Shown: positions 44,008 to 52,417, counted from the stretch's first letter. The stretch is DNA of 64,000 nt from Gemella haemolysans (GCF_012273215.1 NZ_CP050965.1:1837001-1901000); one strand, 5' to 3'. A program made the numbers and translations. Notes: generated from the sequence alone by a model not told the origin.

Positions 44008-44292
44008 TTACTTTTTTTCATTATTAAAAGATATAAGAGAAAATTCAATTTTCATATCATTCTTAGTATCTTTATAATATAGTTCTGCTATATCTAATCC
44101 TATTTCATCTCTTGGCATCGGCTCTATTTGGGGCATATTATATAATGCTGTTGCCGGTATAAAATTATAGTATGAATTATACATTTCTTCAAATGCATTT
44201 CTATTGTTTATTTTATAATATCCATAGAAGCTTCCTATTAAAACTACTATTGTTATTATAAATATTTTCCATTTTTTACTTAGCTGTTTCAT
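44008..44292 (-). CDS. Small membrane-anchored protein, TipC-like immunity candidate
   Basis: A 94-residue protein with one N-terminal membrane helix (about 9-27) and an exposed remainder containing PQIEPMPRDEIGLDIAELYYKD. Position after an LXG-type toxin part and this topology recall TipC, the membrane-anchored immunity protein for the lipid II phosphatase toxin TelC. It is shorter than I would expect of a full TipC and may be truncated. The assignment is inference. Confidence 0.5.
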   Translation of the reverse strand: MKQLSKKWKIFIITIVVLIGSFYGYYKINNRNAFEEMYNSYYNFIPATALYNMPQIEPMPRDEIGLDIAELYYKDTKNDMKIEFSLISFNNEKK

Positions 44293-44300
44293 GAAAGCAC

Positions 44301-44480
44301 CTACTTTTCATTATAGTAATCTTGTATGTCATTTTTATTATCTTCTAAACTTTTTATAAAGTTATAGGTTGGATGATGATTTTCTTTTATGTAATTTATA
44401 TTACTTGGTACTCTTGCTATCCTTTTCCCCTCTACATCTACATATTTTTCACTAAGTTGATTGTAAATTTTATTTTTCAT
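44301..44480 (-). CDS. Small protein of the toxin cassette, unknown
   Basis: A 59-residue frame (MKNKIYNQLSEKYVDVEGKR...) lying 10 bases after the toxin fragment and 8 before the membrane gene, same strand. It is hydrophilic with no signal. The spacing suggests an operon. The ribosome site is weak. Function unknown; a degraded piece of a larger gene is possible. Confidence 0.5.
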   Translation of the reverse strand: MKNKIYNQLSEKYVDVEGKRIARVPSNINYIKENHHPTYNFIKSLEDNKNDIQDYYNEK

Positions 44481-44490
44481 TTTTCAAGAT

Positions 44491-45492
44491 CTATATTTTT
44501 TTAAATTCTTCTGCTCGATTGAGGATACCATTTTCAAGATTGTTGTAATATTCATTACTTACATTTATAAAATCAAGGTTTCTTTTTTTCATTATATTTA
44601 TTATATTGACCGCATCTAAATCAGCCTTATAATCATCATTCCCTATACTTGGCTTAGTATCGGCTACATCTGTTGTATCACCTAACCACCCTGACATGTC
44701 ATTTGTATTTTCATGTCCTCCACGCAAATCTGCAAGACGTGATTTTCCATACAGATGCGTAGCCATTGTAATATATTGATGAGAAAAGTCTGTTTTACCT
44801 TTAAACGCATCTATCTGTTTATTCCACAATTTTTCAAACTCATCCTCTGTTATTTCACGTCCTAATACCGTTTCCATAGTTTTTTTATATTGTGGAAGTA
44901 GTTCTTTTTGTATAGTATTATAGTAGCCATAATTTTCATGCTGTATTCTAACTTTATATTTTAAATATACGTATTCGCTTTCGGTTAGTTTGAAATTTAT
45001 TGTCATTTGTTCCTTTATATCTAGATCTTTATACATTTGACCAGCTGTATTATTCCACATAAACCGTTTCAATAAACCGTTATCCTCATGACCATAACTC
45101 AACCCACCAAGTAATCTCGTAAACACATAGTCTTTTCTATCTTTTCTTATTTTAGGATTATTATAAATATTTCTTTTAAGCTTTACAATTATTCTTGCTG
45201 CTTTATCGTCAAAACCATATTGAACTTTTAAGGTCTCCTTATAGTCAAGCTCATCTTGGGTATAATCTCTTTCTTGCCATTTACCTTCTATTATATCCGT
45301 CCACTCCATCTCTTCTCTACTTGGTATTGAGAACGTTTTTGAAAAAGGACTCCATCTTTTTTCTGCTATTGCCATTCTTTGTTCAACTACATTCTCTAAA
45401 GCTTCTATGATTTTCCAAGTGTTATCCCCCCTATTAGAAATTGGGGGGGCATAGTTATTTTTTGACTCGAAAATTAAAAAATACAACGTCAA
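44491..45492 (-). pseudogene. Orphan C-terminal module of an LXG/TelC-like polymorphic toxin
   Basis: A 333-codon open frame without a credible start: the first usable codon is TTG at 45492 with no ribosome site, and an in-frame stop lies about 60 bases further up. No LXG domain is encoded. The C-terminal half has HQYITMATHLYG, RLADLRGGHENTNDMSGWLGDTT and an acidic IGNDDYKADLDAVN segment. These resemble the toxin domain of LXG effectors secreted by type VII systems; an Asp-rich motif is known to be needed in TelC, a lipid II phosphatase. I read it as a silent toxin cassette or remnant with immunity candidates behind it. The family call is moderate to low. Confidence 0.5.
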
Positions 45493-45572
45493 TTTTCTTA
45501 ACCGTGACCATTCTCTTTGATATGTTAATAGCCCTATTGTAGCATCTTACAACCATTTTGACTACTAAAAAC

Positions 45573-45651
45573 AGGTCTTGTCTGACCGCAGATGACCGGC
45601 GATGACCGCATGGCTCCGATCATGCTATCGTCTATCTGCTAGACAAGACCT
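45573..45651. repeat. GC-rich hairpin element beside the toxin cassette
   Basis: AGGTCTTGTCT (45573-45583) and AGACAAGACCT (45641-45651) are perfect inverted ends. Between them lie two GATGACCG repeats and imperfect inner pairing (GCAGAT/ATCTGC). It is clearly richer in G+C than the surroundings. Confidence 0.7.
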
Positions 45652-45675
45652 ATGATTTTATATAAAGAGTTGATA

Positions 45676-45704
45676 TTGCAATAATTTAACTTTTATGCTA
45701 CAAT
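45676..45704 (+). promoter_or_regulatory. Promoter of the DUF308-like gene
   Basis: TTGCAA (45676-45681), 17-bp spacer, TACAAT (45699-45704). Confidence 0.72.
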
Positions 45705-45734
45705 GAGCATATACTAAATTTAGGAGGAGTCAAA

Positions 45735-46220
45735 ATGAAAATACTAAATATTATCGTTGGTGTTTTTTACTTAATCTTCGGATTATTCTTATGGAATCAT
45801 CCTTTAGATACAATTGCTACATATTCAATTGCATTTGGGATAACACAATTATTAGCTGCCAGTGCACTCTTAATTTATAGCTTATATAAAAAGGTAAAAC
45901 CTATTCCTTGGGGAAATATATTAGTATCCCTTGCAATTGGACTAAGTATGTTCTTAGTACCATTTGTTTCATTAATAGTTATTTTATGGATATTTATTTT
46001 TAGTTTTTTAAGTATGTCAATATTTCACCTTCAAAGCCTACTTAGAAACAGGGACCAAAAATGGTATATGATACAGATAGCTCTAGCAGTTTTAGGTATC
46101 ATTTATTCTTTTATTATGTTATTAAATCCTATTGTAGGATTTGCAACTATAGCTAAAATATTAGCATTTGGAGTCATAACAAACGGTTTATCATATATTT
46201 TTTCGTTAAATAAAAATTAG
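45735..46220 (+). CDS. DUF308/HdeD-like small membrane protein
   Basis: A 161-residue protein with six short membrane helices in three pairs. Segments such as GVFYLIFGLFLWNHPLDTIATYSIAFGITQLLAA and ALAVLGIIYSFIMLLNPIVGFATIAKILAFGVI are internal repeats, as in DUF308. GGAGGAG precedes the ATG and a good promoter lies upstream. Its function is unknown (HdeD is tied to acid resistance in enterobacteria). It is divergent from the toxin cassette and inside the IS-bounded segment, so it was probably carried in with it. Confidence 0.72.
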   Translation: MKILNIIVGVFYLIFGLFLWNHPLDTIATYSIAFGITQLLAASALLIYSLYKKVKPIPWGNILVSLAIGLSMFLVPFVSLIVILWIFIFSFLSMSIFHLQSLLRNRDQKWYMIQIALAVLGIIYSFIMLLNPIVGFATIAKILAFGVITNGLSYIFSLNKN

Positions 46221-46226
46221 CATAAA

Positions 46227-46256
46227 AAGTGTCTGAAAATATATTTTCAGACACTT
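46227..46256. repeat. Hairpin B, copy 2
   Basis: Identical to 43926-43955. It directly precedes the left end of IS1182 copy 2 and can serve as terminator for the DUF308-like gene. Confidence 0.9.
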
Positions 46257-47761
46257 AGATTGTTGACAAAAATACCGAAATATCAAGCTAGTATTGATGT
46301 TATGGTATTTTTTTTCAAAAAAAATAAGCCTTAAGGCAAAAATCCAGTAGTATTTAGTAGTATTAAGAGGGTTTATACCTCTCTTAATGCGATTGTTTTC
46401 ATATTTTGGACGCAACAAGACAGCCAAGCGTACGACTGTACTTTGGCTTTTCCTCTATATCGTGCATACCTGTATCCGTGATTTTGTTTAGAATCCGCAA
46501 AGCTACGTTCTATTGTTTCTTTTCTTCTCTTATACAATAGTTTTCCTTCTTTTGATATACGTCTTAACCTAGCTTCATCATAATAATCCGCATTTATATG
46601 GCGTCTTATTATTTTCTTTTCGTTTTTATCATCACTCTTATATTGTTTATATCCATTTCTATCAATGTTTCTGTATCTAAATATTTCTCCTGTTCGTTTA
46701 TCCACATATATATCTTTTTCTTGTAAGTATTTAAAATATTTGTTATCTTTTGATCTTGAGAATCTTCTATATCCTATTACTGAAAATATATTTTTTTTAT
46801 CTAACTGTTTTAGTATGTCTAGAGAATAATATCCGCTATCTAACGCAACTTTACCTGGTATTAATCCAAAGGTTTTTTCTATCTGATTTAGTCTATCTAT
46901 ATACGGACCGCTATCATGAGTATTACCTGGAGTTATATGGCAATCTATAATTATATTGTTTTTCCCATCGACAGTTCTATGGTCTAAATACATAAAACCT
47001 TCTTCTTTATGGTCTCTGTGATAATATCCACTATCCGGATCGGTAGTGTTAATTTTCTGCTTTTTTACAACTTGTTCCTCTTTGTACTCAAAAGGCTTTT
47101 TTCCTTTTTTGTTTCTCTCTTCATTTATTTCTTTTTCTAAATCTAATTTTCTTTTTTTTATTTTTGTAGTTACTTCAACTTTGAATTTCTTTTTATTTGC
47201 GTTGGCTTTAATATGTGTTGAATCAGTAAAAAACTCATTACCACCTACTAGTTTCTTTTCTATTGCTTGATTTACTATATTAATAAATATTTGTTCGAAC
47301 ACATCAGTTCCTTGGAAACGTCGAATATAGTTTTGTGAAAATGTAGAGTAGTGTGGAACTGGTTTAGAAAATGGTATCCCTAAAAACCATCTAAATGCAG
47401 CATCTGTTTCTATTCTTTTTATTGTTTCTCTCATTGATTTTATTCCATAGAAATCTTTTAAAAACACTAATTTGAATAATACTACAGGGTCTAAACAATT
47501 TCTACCTGATGTGTGGCTATAGTATTCTTCTGTCAAATCATAAATAAATTTAAAATCAATTGCTTCGGCTACTTTTCTTAAAAAGTGATTTGTAGGAACT
47601 AGTTCTGATAACGTCATTAATATTATTTCATCTTTGATATTTTCTTTTTTATTAAACATACTAAAAACCCCCTCTATATACTTATATTATAACATTTTCA
47701 GCACTTTTTCTCATTAAAATAGGCTGCTGACTCATGCAGTTTCTGCATTTGTCAACAGCCT
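46257..47761 (-). mobile_element. IS1182-family insertion sequence, copy 2
   Basis: Ends AGATTGTTGACAAA (46257) and, inverted, AGGCTGTTGACAAA (47761), same orientation as copy 1. Left flank is hairpin B; right flank is hairpin A, the mirror of copy 1. Confidence 0.85.
46373..47659 (-). CDS. IS1182-family transposase, copy 2
   Basis: A 428-residue transposase with the same catalytic segments as copy 1 (FTDSTHIKANANK, VALDSGYYS, ETIERSFADSKQNHGYRYA). Differences cluster near the N-terminus and around residues 180-205. The frame is intact. Divergence between the copies shows that they are not a very recent duplication. Confidence 0.93.
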   Translation of the reverse strand: MFNKKENIKDEIILMTLSELVPTNHFLRKVAEAIDFKFIYDLTEEYYSHTSGRNCLDPVVLFKLVFLKDFYGIKSMRETIKRIETDAAFRWFLGIPFSKPVPHYSTFSQNYIRRFQGTDVFEQIFINIVNQAIEKKLVGGNEFFTDSTHIKANANKKKFKVEVTTKIKKRKLDLEKEINEERNKKGKKPFEYKEEQVVKKQKINTTDPDSGYYHRDHKEEGFMYLDHRTVDGKNNIIIDCHITPGNTHDSGPYIDRLNQIEKTFGLIPGKVALDSGYYSLDILKQLDKKNIFSVIGYRRFSRSKDNKYFKYLQEKDIYVDKRTGEIFRYRNIDRNGYKQYKSDDKNEKKIIRRHINADYYDEARLRRISKEGKLLYKRRKETIERSFADSKQNHGYRYARYRGKAKVQSYAWLSCCVQNMKTIALREV

Positions 47762-47763
47762 GG

Positions 47764-47793
47764 CGACATAGATAACTTAGGTTGTCTATGTCG
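47764..47793 (+). repeat. Hairpin A, copy 2
   Basis: Identical to 42405-42434, adjoining the right end of IS1182 copy 2. It lies 38 bp before the oppA4 leader promoter. Confidence 0.85.
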
Positions 47794-47831
47794 TTTGTTT
47801 TTTCTAAATTGAGAGAAAATTCAAAAAACTC

Positions 47832-47860
47832 TTGATTTTTTATACAATTAGTAGTAAAAT
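47832..47860 (+). promoter_or_regulatory. Promoter of the oppA4 leader
   Basis: TTGATT (47832-47837), 17-bp spacer, TAAAAT (47855-47860). The -35 box and spacing equal those of the trpB leader promoter. Confidence 0.75.
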
Positions 47861-47931
47861 AAATACAACAAAAGTACAAAAGATTTTTCATTATAACTAA
47901 AATGAAAAACTTAATGATTAGGAGGACTACC

Positions 47932-47976
47932 ATGAGACAAAATTTCAATATTCAATCTTGGCAATGGCGTAGATAA
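47932..47976 (+). CDS. Leader peptide with two Trp codons (MRQNFNIQSWQWRR)
   Basis: A 14-codon frame behind AGGAGG (47920-47925) with Trp codons at 10 and 12, ending WQWRR-stop. The trpB leader ends WQNWRR-stop. The downstream bases TAGATAATrTTGTGTGTATG are also shared. It stands about 220 bp before oppA4 and is followed by hairpins and a terminator. The role predicted is sensing of charged tRNA-Trp. Confidence 0.85.
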   Translation: MRQNFNIQSWQWRR

Positions 47977-47977
47977 T

Positions 47978-48043
47978 ATTGTGTGTATGTTTTAACGACA
48001 TAGACACAATTTTAGCGTGCTCTAAAAAGTGTCTATGTCGGCA
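47978..48043 (+). promoter_or_regulatory. Mutually exclusive leader hairpins of the oppA4 attenuator
   Basis: Hairpin A pairs ATTGTGT (47978-47984) with ACACAAT (48004-48010). Hairpin B pairs CGACATAGACAC (47996-48007) with GTGTCTATGTCG (48029-48040). They overlap at ACAC. The released arm CTATGTCGGCA (48033-48043) can pair with TGCCGCATAG of the terminator, one bulged base. Confidence 0.7.
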
Positions 48044-48085
48044 AGGTAGGAAATTTGTAATTATACAATGTACTAAGAATTCGAT

Positions 48086-48124
48086 AGTGCCGCATAGTAA
48101 AGTAAACTATGCGGTATTTTTTTC
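48086..48124 (+). terminator. oppA4 attenuator terminator
   Basis: TGCCGCATAGT (48088-48098) pairs with ACTATGCGGTA (48106-48116), followed by a T run, about 70 bp before oppA4. Confidence 0.9.
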
Positions 48125-48192
48125 TCTTTTTAGAGTAGGTTAAATATATAAACGTCTTAAAATTAACACTATTATTCAGGAGAAAATTAACT

Positions 48193-49992
48193 ATGAAACA
48201 AAGAAAAATATTATCAGTATTCAGTTCTGTATTTGCATTATCAATTCTATTAGCAGGATGTTCTACAGGCTCAAACAGCAATAACCAAACTCAAACTAAA
48301 GCAAAAGTAGACTTCAAAGTATCTGCGGATAATGGAGGTAATACAGTTAAGGATGCTACATTTAAATATGGGATTCTAACAAATAGCCCATTTGTTGGAT
48401 TATTCCATCCAGTACTGCACGCTAACAAGGCTGATGGAGTTATTACAGAAACAGTATTCGGAAAAACTTTCCCAGTAGATGATGCGTTGAAATATAAATT
48501 AGATGATAACGATGCACCTGTAAAATTACATATAGATAAAGATAAAAATGAAGCAACCTTAACGATTCACGATGGTGTGAAATGGAATAATGGTGAAGAT
48601 CTTACATCAAAAGATATAATCGCTAGTTATGAACTACTAGGGAATCCAAAATACACAGAAAATGTAAGGTATAACGGTTCATTTGAGCTTATAGAAGGTA
48701 TGAAAGATTATCACGAAGGAAAAGCTAAAACAATCTCAGGTATTCAAGCGAAAGATGATAAAACAGTAGTTATCAAATATAGTAAGTTATCACCTTCGAT
48801 GTTATGGGGAGATGGATTTATCTACGCATTCTCTAATGCAAAACAAATTGCAAAAGTGACTGACTTTGCTAGATTTGGAGAAGCTGAATTAACAAAACGC
48901 CCATTATCATACGGTCCTTATGTAATAACAAAAGAAGTACAAGGTGAAAGTGTAGTAGCTGAAGCTAATCCATATTACTATAAAAAGGATGATATAAAAA
49001 TTCCTAAAGTCGAATTCAAAGCAGTAGCACCAGCACAAGCTAGTCAAATACTTAAAAATGGAGAAATAGACTATCTTACTGATATCAATACAACAGTTTA
49101 TGAAGGATTAAAAGATGCGAAAAATGGAGAGCTATTAGGACAACCATCTTCATTCATGTCATTTGTAGGATTTAAATTCGGTAAATACGATAAAGAGAAA
49201 AAAGAAAATGTACCTTTAGAAAATACTAAGTTTAATAATAAAAATGTAAGACAAGCCTTCTTATACGCAGTTGATCGTGATCAAATTAATGAGAAAATCT
49301 ATAAAGGACTACGTTTCACACCAACAGGATCAGCTTTATACCCACCAACAGTAGGAAAATTAAGAAATGAAAAAGCGATTGTAGTTAAAAAAGATGTAGA
49401 AAAAGCTAAAAAATTATTAGATGAAGCTGGCTATAAAGATGTAGATGGAGACGGGCTAAGAGAAGACAACAAAGGTAATAAACTTGTATTCAACTTTGCC
49501 TTCCAAGGTGGAAATAACTACGACCAAGCGTTAGCTGATACATTTATTAAATCATGGAAAGAAGTAGGTCTAGATGTTAAATTACTAGACAATAAATTAA
49601 TGGGTAAAAAAGAATGGGATCAACGTGTACTAGGAGATGATCCACAAATCGATTTATTCTTAGGTGCGGGTCATCACGGATCAGACCCAAGTCGTCAAGA
49701 ACTATTTGGACGTAAGTCACAATTCAATTACTTCAGATATACTAGTGACAAAATCGATGAAGCATTCAAAGAGCAAAGGTCAGATGAAATGTTTGATGAT
49801 AATAAATTAAAACAAGCATACAACAAATTCGATGACCTTATCGCAGATGAATTACCATTCTTTGGATTAAGCTGGGATACAGAAATCACTTATGTCAATA
49901 AGAGGGTAAAACACTTTAATGTTGAAGACTTCACAAAAGGACGTTTAAGTATAGAAAATCTAGAATTAACAAAAGAAGCTCCTGAAAAATAA
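48193..49992 (+). CDS. oppA: Oligopeptide-binding lipoprotein OppA4, Trp-attenuated
   Basis: A 599-residue family-5 solute-binding protein with lipobox LLAGC (Cys at about residue 21) and KNVRQAFLYAVDRDQINEKIYKGLRFTPT. GGAGAAAA before the ATG. It is closest in landmarks to OppA3 (VDRDQ rather than VDWDQ). It presumably uses the same OppBCDF. A Trp-codon leader, hairpins and terminator upstream imply induction when tryptophan is short, so it may favour Trp-containing peptides (inference). It was part of the oppA row before the IS-bounded segment entered. Confidence 0.93.
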   Translation: MKQRKILSVFSSVFALSILLAGCSTGSNSNNQTQTKAKVDFKVSADNGGNTVKDATFKYGILTNSPFVGLFHPVLHANKADGVITETVFGKTFPVDDALKYKLDDNDAPVKLHIDKDKNEATLTIHDGVKWNNGEDLTSKDIIASYELLGNPKYTENVRYNGSFELIEGMKDYHEGKAKTISGIQAKDDKTVVIKYSKLSPSMLWGDGFIYAFSNAKQIAKVTDFARFGEAELTKRPLSYGPYVITKEVQGESVVAEANPYYYKKDDIKIPKVEFKAVAPAQASQILKNGEIDYLTDINTTVYEGLKDAKNGELLGQPSSFMSFVGFKFGKYDKEKKENVPLENTKFNNKNVRQAFLYAVDRDQINEKIYKGLRFTPTGSALYPPTVGKLRNEKAIVVKKDVEKAKKLLDEAGYKDVDGDGLREDNKGNKLVFNFAFQGGNNYDQALADTFIKSWKEVGLDVKLLDNKLMGKKEWDQRVLGDDPQIDLFLGAGHHGSDPSRQELFGRKSQFNYFRYTSDKIDEAFKEQRSDEMFDDNKLKQAYNKFDDLIADELPFFGLSWDTEITYVNKRVKHFNVEDFTKGRLSIENLELTKEAPEK

Positions 49993-50114
49993 TACATAAA
50001 TGATTGAATATGAAACTTGTTTTGAAAATAATAAATTAGATAAAAACTCATTTAAATAGATTTTTATGGCGTGTATAATTATTAAAATTAATAAATTGAG
50101 TTAGTATAATTTAG

Positions 50115-50171
50115 AGTGATTTAAAGATGGATATTTCTATGAAATTGAGGTCTTTAGGTCACTTTTTATTT
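50115..50171 (+). terminator. Terminator of oppA4
   Basis: AGTGA and TAAAGA pair with TCTTTA and TCACT around a long loop, followed by TTTTTATTT. Confidence 0.65.
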
Positions 50172-50375
50172 ATTAATAACTAAATAATTCAAGGATATTT
50201 CCAAGGAAATAGTGGTTGAGATAAGTTGTTCCTAAAATACATAATAAAAGGGTGCTAACAGTTGAATTTTTTAAGAATAACGTATAAAATTATAAAAGTA
50301 TACTGTGTTTATTGCTACAATAATAAATACTTTTAGAATTTTAAATTCATAAAAATTTATAGGAAAGGTGTATTA
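50172..50375. other. Intergenic region before the EamA gene
   Basis: AT-rich with no recognised gene or strong secondary structure. Confidence 0.4.
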
Positions 50376-51272
50376 ATGAGAAAATTTATTTCGGAGTTAT
50401 TATTAATAATTGTTACAATTATTTGGGGTCTGGCTTTTATTTGGCAAAATATAGCAAGTAAAGTTCTAGGACCGTTAACAGTTGTAGGTATAAGATCGAT
50501 AATTGCAGTAGTCTTTCTTATTGTTATTGCATTGCTAGTGCCGAGTTTGTATAAGAGTCAAGCTCCGAAAGTGTTAGCTGAGGCTATAACAAAAAATAAA
50601 AGTTGGGTGCTTGGTGGTATTTGTGGAATTGTACTATTTTTTGCGATGTATATTTCGCAAATCGGTATTGGTATGACAACTGCAGGTAAAGCCGGATTTA
50701 TTACAGTATTGTATATTTGTATAGTACCATTTATAGGTGTTTTCTTAGGGAATAAACTTAATAAATTCTTTATTATAGGATTGGTTTTATCTGTAATTGG
50801 TTTTTATTTCTTATCTGTAAAAGAAGAATTTTCTTTAGAAATGGGAGATATTATAGTCTTAATTAGTGCGGTTCTATTCGGGATTCATATAATAGTTATT
50901 GATTATTCAGCAGCTAGAGTTAATTCGATGTTCTTATCTATTGTACAATTAGGAGTAGTATCAATATTAAGTTTATGTTTAGCAGCATTTAAAGAAACAA
51001 TAGTTTTTGCTGATATAATGAGTGTTATTTGGCCGTTACTTGCGATAGGTGTACTTTCGAGTGGAGTAGGTTATACTTTACAGATTGTAGGTCAAAAAGA
51101 TGTTCCACCACACACAGCGTCTCTAATATTAAGTTTAGAGTCTGTTGTAGCAGCAATAGGTGGAGTGCTTATCCTTGGGGAACATATTGGGATAAGAGAA
51201 GGAATCGGTATGCTTATTGTATTTGTAGGGATTATCGTTTCTCAATTGCCCGATAAGAAGAAAGATAAATAG
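50376..51272 (+). CDS. EamA-family (DMT) transporter
   Basis: A 298-residue protein with ten predicted membrane helices in two EamA halves (about 6-145 and 157-290). Family marks are IIWGLAFIWQN near the N-terminus and SLESVVAAIGGVLILGEHIGIREGIGMLIVFVGI at the C-terminus. Such proteins export or exchange amino acids and other metabolites; the substrate is not readable. AGGAAAGG precedes the ATG. Single gene with a terminator of the GTGACTC family behind it. Confidence 0.88.
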   Translation: MRKFISELLLIIVTIIWGLAFIWQNIASKVLGPLTVVGIRSIIAVVFLIVIALLVPSLYKSQAPKVLAEAITKNKSWVLGGICGIVLFFAMYISQIGIGMTTAGKAGFITVLYICIVPFIGVFLGNKLNKFFIIGLVLSVIGFYFLSVKEEFSLEMGDIIVLISAVLFGIHIIVIDYSAARVNSMFLSIVQLGVVSILSLCLAAFKETIVFADIMSVIWPLLAIGVLSSGVGYTLQIVGQKDVPPHTASLILSLESVVAAIGGVLILGEHIGIREGIGMLIVFVGIIVSQLPDKKKDK

Positions 51273-51291
51273 TATATAACGAAAAGCATTA

Positions 51292-51332
51292 GGGTGCGAC
51301 TCGAAAATAGTTTTTTATCGAGTCCCCTTTTT
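51292..51332 (+). terminator. Terminator of the EamA gene, short GTGACTC-family hairpin
   Basis: GGGTGCGACTCGAAAA pairs with TTTTATCGAGTCCCC, followed by T. It overlaps the region just before the next ribosome site. Confidence 0.78.
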
Positions 51333-51342
51333 TATGAGGTTA

Positions 51343-52410
51343 ATGATGAAAAAAATATTAAAAATAGTTGTTAGTTTAGTATTAGTAGTGGCTTTAGGTT
51401 TTGCAGGATTAGTTGGCTATTTATGGGCGACAGAATATAGTCCTAATGGAGTGGAGAGCCTGCAGGTTACTAAGCAAGGTAACTCAGAAATAGCAAAAGT
51501 AGGAACAGAATATAGTGCCCTTAACTGGAATATAGGTTATGCAGGGCTTGATAAAGATGAAGATTTCTTTATGGATGGTGGAAAGATGGTGTTACCTCTT
51601 GATAAAGCTCATGTAGAGGAAAATCTAAAAAATATTACAGAAATAGTTAAAAATGAGAAAGCCAATGTTAATTTTATTCAAGAAATTGATGAAGATTCAA
51701 AACGTAGTTATAATATAAATCAAGTTAGAGCGTTTGATGAAACTCTTGGTTTAAACAGTATTTTAGCTTATAATTTCAAGGTTAGATATATACCATATCC
51801 ATTACCACCATTAGGAAAGGTGAAAAGTGGTATATATACTGCGACTGATTTTAAAATAGAAAATGCAAGAAGATTCCAAATGGCAATTCCATTTACTTTC
51901 CCTGAAAGACTAGCTAATTTAAAACGTGGATTTTCTGTTATTTATACAAAAGTAGAAAATAGTGATAAACATTTAGTGTTAATCAATGCGCATCTTGATG
52001 CTTATGATAAAGGTAATTCTGGTAAAAAAGCTCAGATGAAGCAACTGCTTGAATTTATTGATTATGAGTATAAAAAAGGTAATTATGTATTGGTTGGGGC
52101 AGACTTTAATCAGTCGTTAAAAACTTTAACACAAGATGAGATTAACGTTGTTCCAAAAGAATTATGGCGTGCTGAGAATTTAGATAAGAGTTTATTACCA
52201 GTAGGATTTAAGTTAGTTTATGATGAAAGTAAAAATTCTGCCAGACTTAACAATAAACCTTATGTGAAAGATAGTGAAGGTACTTATGGCTTTATTATCG
52301 ATGGGTATATAGCAAGTGATAATATTGAAGTACTTGGAGTAGAGACGCTAAATCAAGAGTATAGATATAGTGATCATAATCCGGTAAAATTAAGATATAA
52401 ATTAAAATAG
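51343..52410 (+). CDS. Membrane-anchored endonuclease/exonuclease/phosphatase-family protein
   Basis: A 355-residue protein with one N-terminal membrane helix (about 5-27) and an extracytoplasmic EEP domain. LNWNIGY, QEID, NAHLDAYDK, GADFNQS and the final SDHNPVKLRYK are the metal and catalytic motifs in family order. ATG 51343 follows GAGG at about six bases; ATG 51334 and 51346 are alternatives. EEP proteins cleave phosphodiester bonds in nucleic acids, lipids or inositol phosphates; the substrate is unknown. Confidence 0.83.
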   Translation: MMKKILKIVVSLVLVVALGFAGLVGYLWATEYSPNGVESLQVTKQGNSEIAKVGTEYSALNWNIGYAGLDKDEDFFMDGGKMVLPLDKAHVEENLKNITEIVKNEKANVNFIQEIDEDSKRSYNINQVRAFDETLGLNSILAYNFKVRYIPYPLPPLGKVKSGIYTATDFKIENARRFQMAIPFTFPERLANLKRGFSVIYTKVENSDKHLVLINAHLDAYDKGNSGKKAQMKQLLEFIDYEYKKGNYVLVGADFNQSLKTLTQDEINVVPKELWRAENLDKSLLPVGFKLVYDESKNSARLNNKPYVKDSEGTYGFIIDGYIASDNIEVLGVETLNQEYRYSDHNPVKLRYKLK

Positions 52411-52417
52411 AATAAAA

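Noticed and set aside
47682-47948. 88-codon minus-strand frame opposite the oppA4 leader
   Set aside because: It crosses the IS end, hairpin A and the leader, and no ribosome site is visible.
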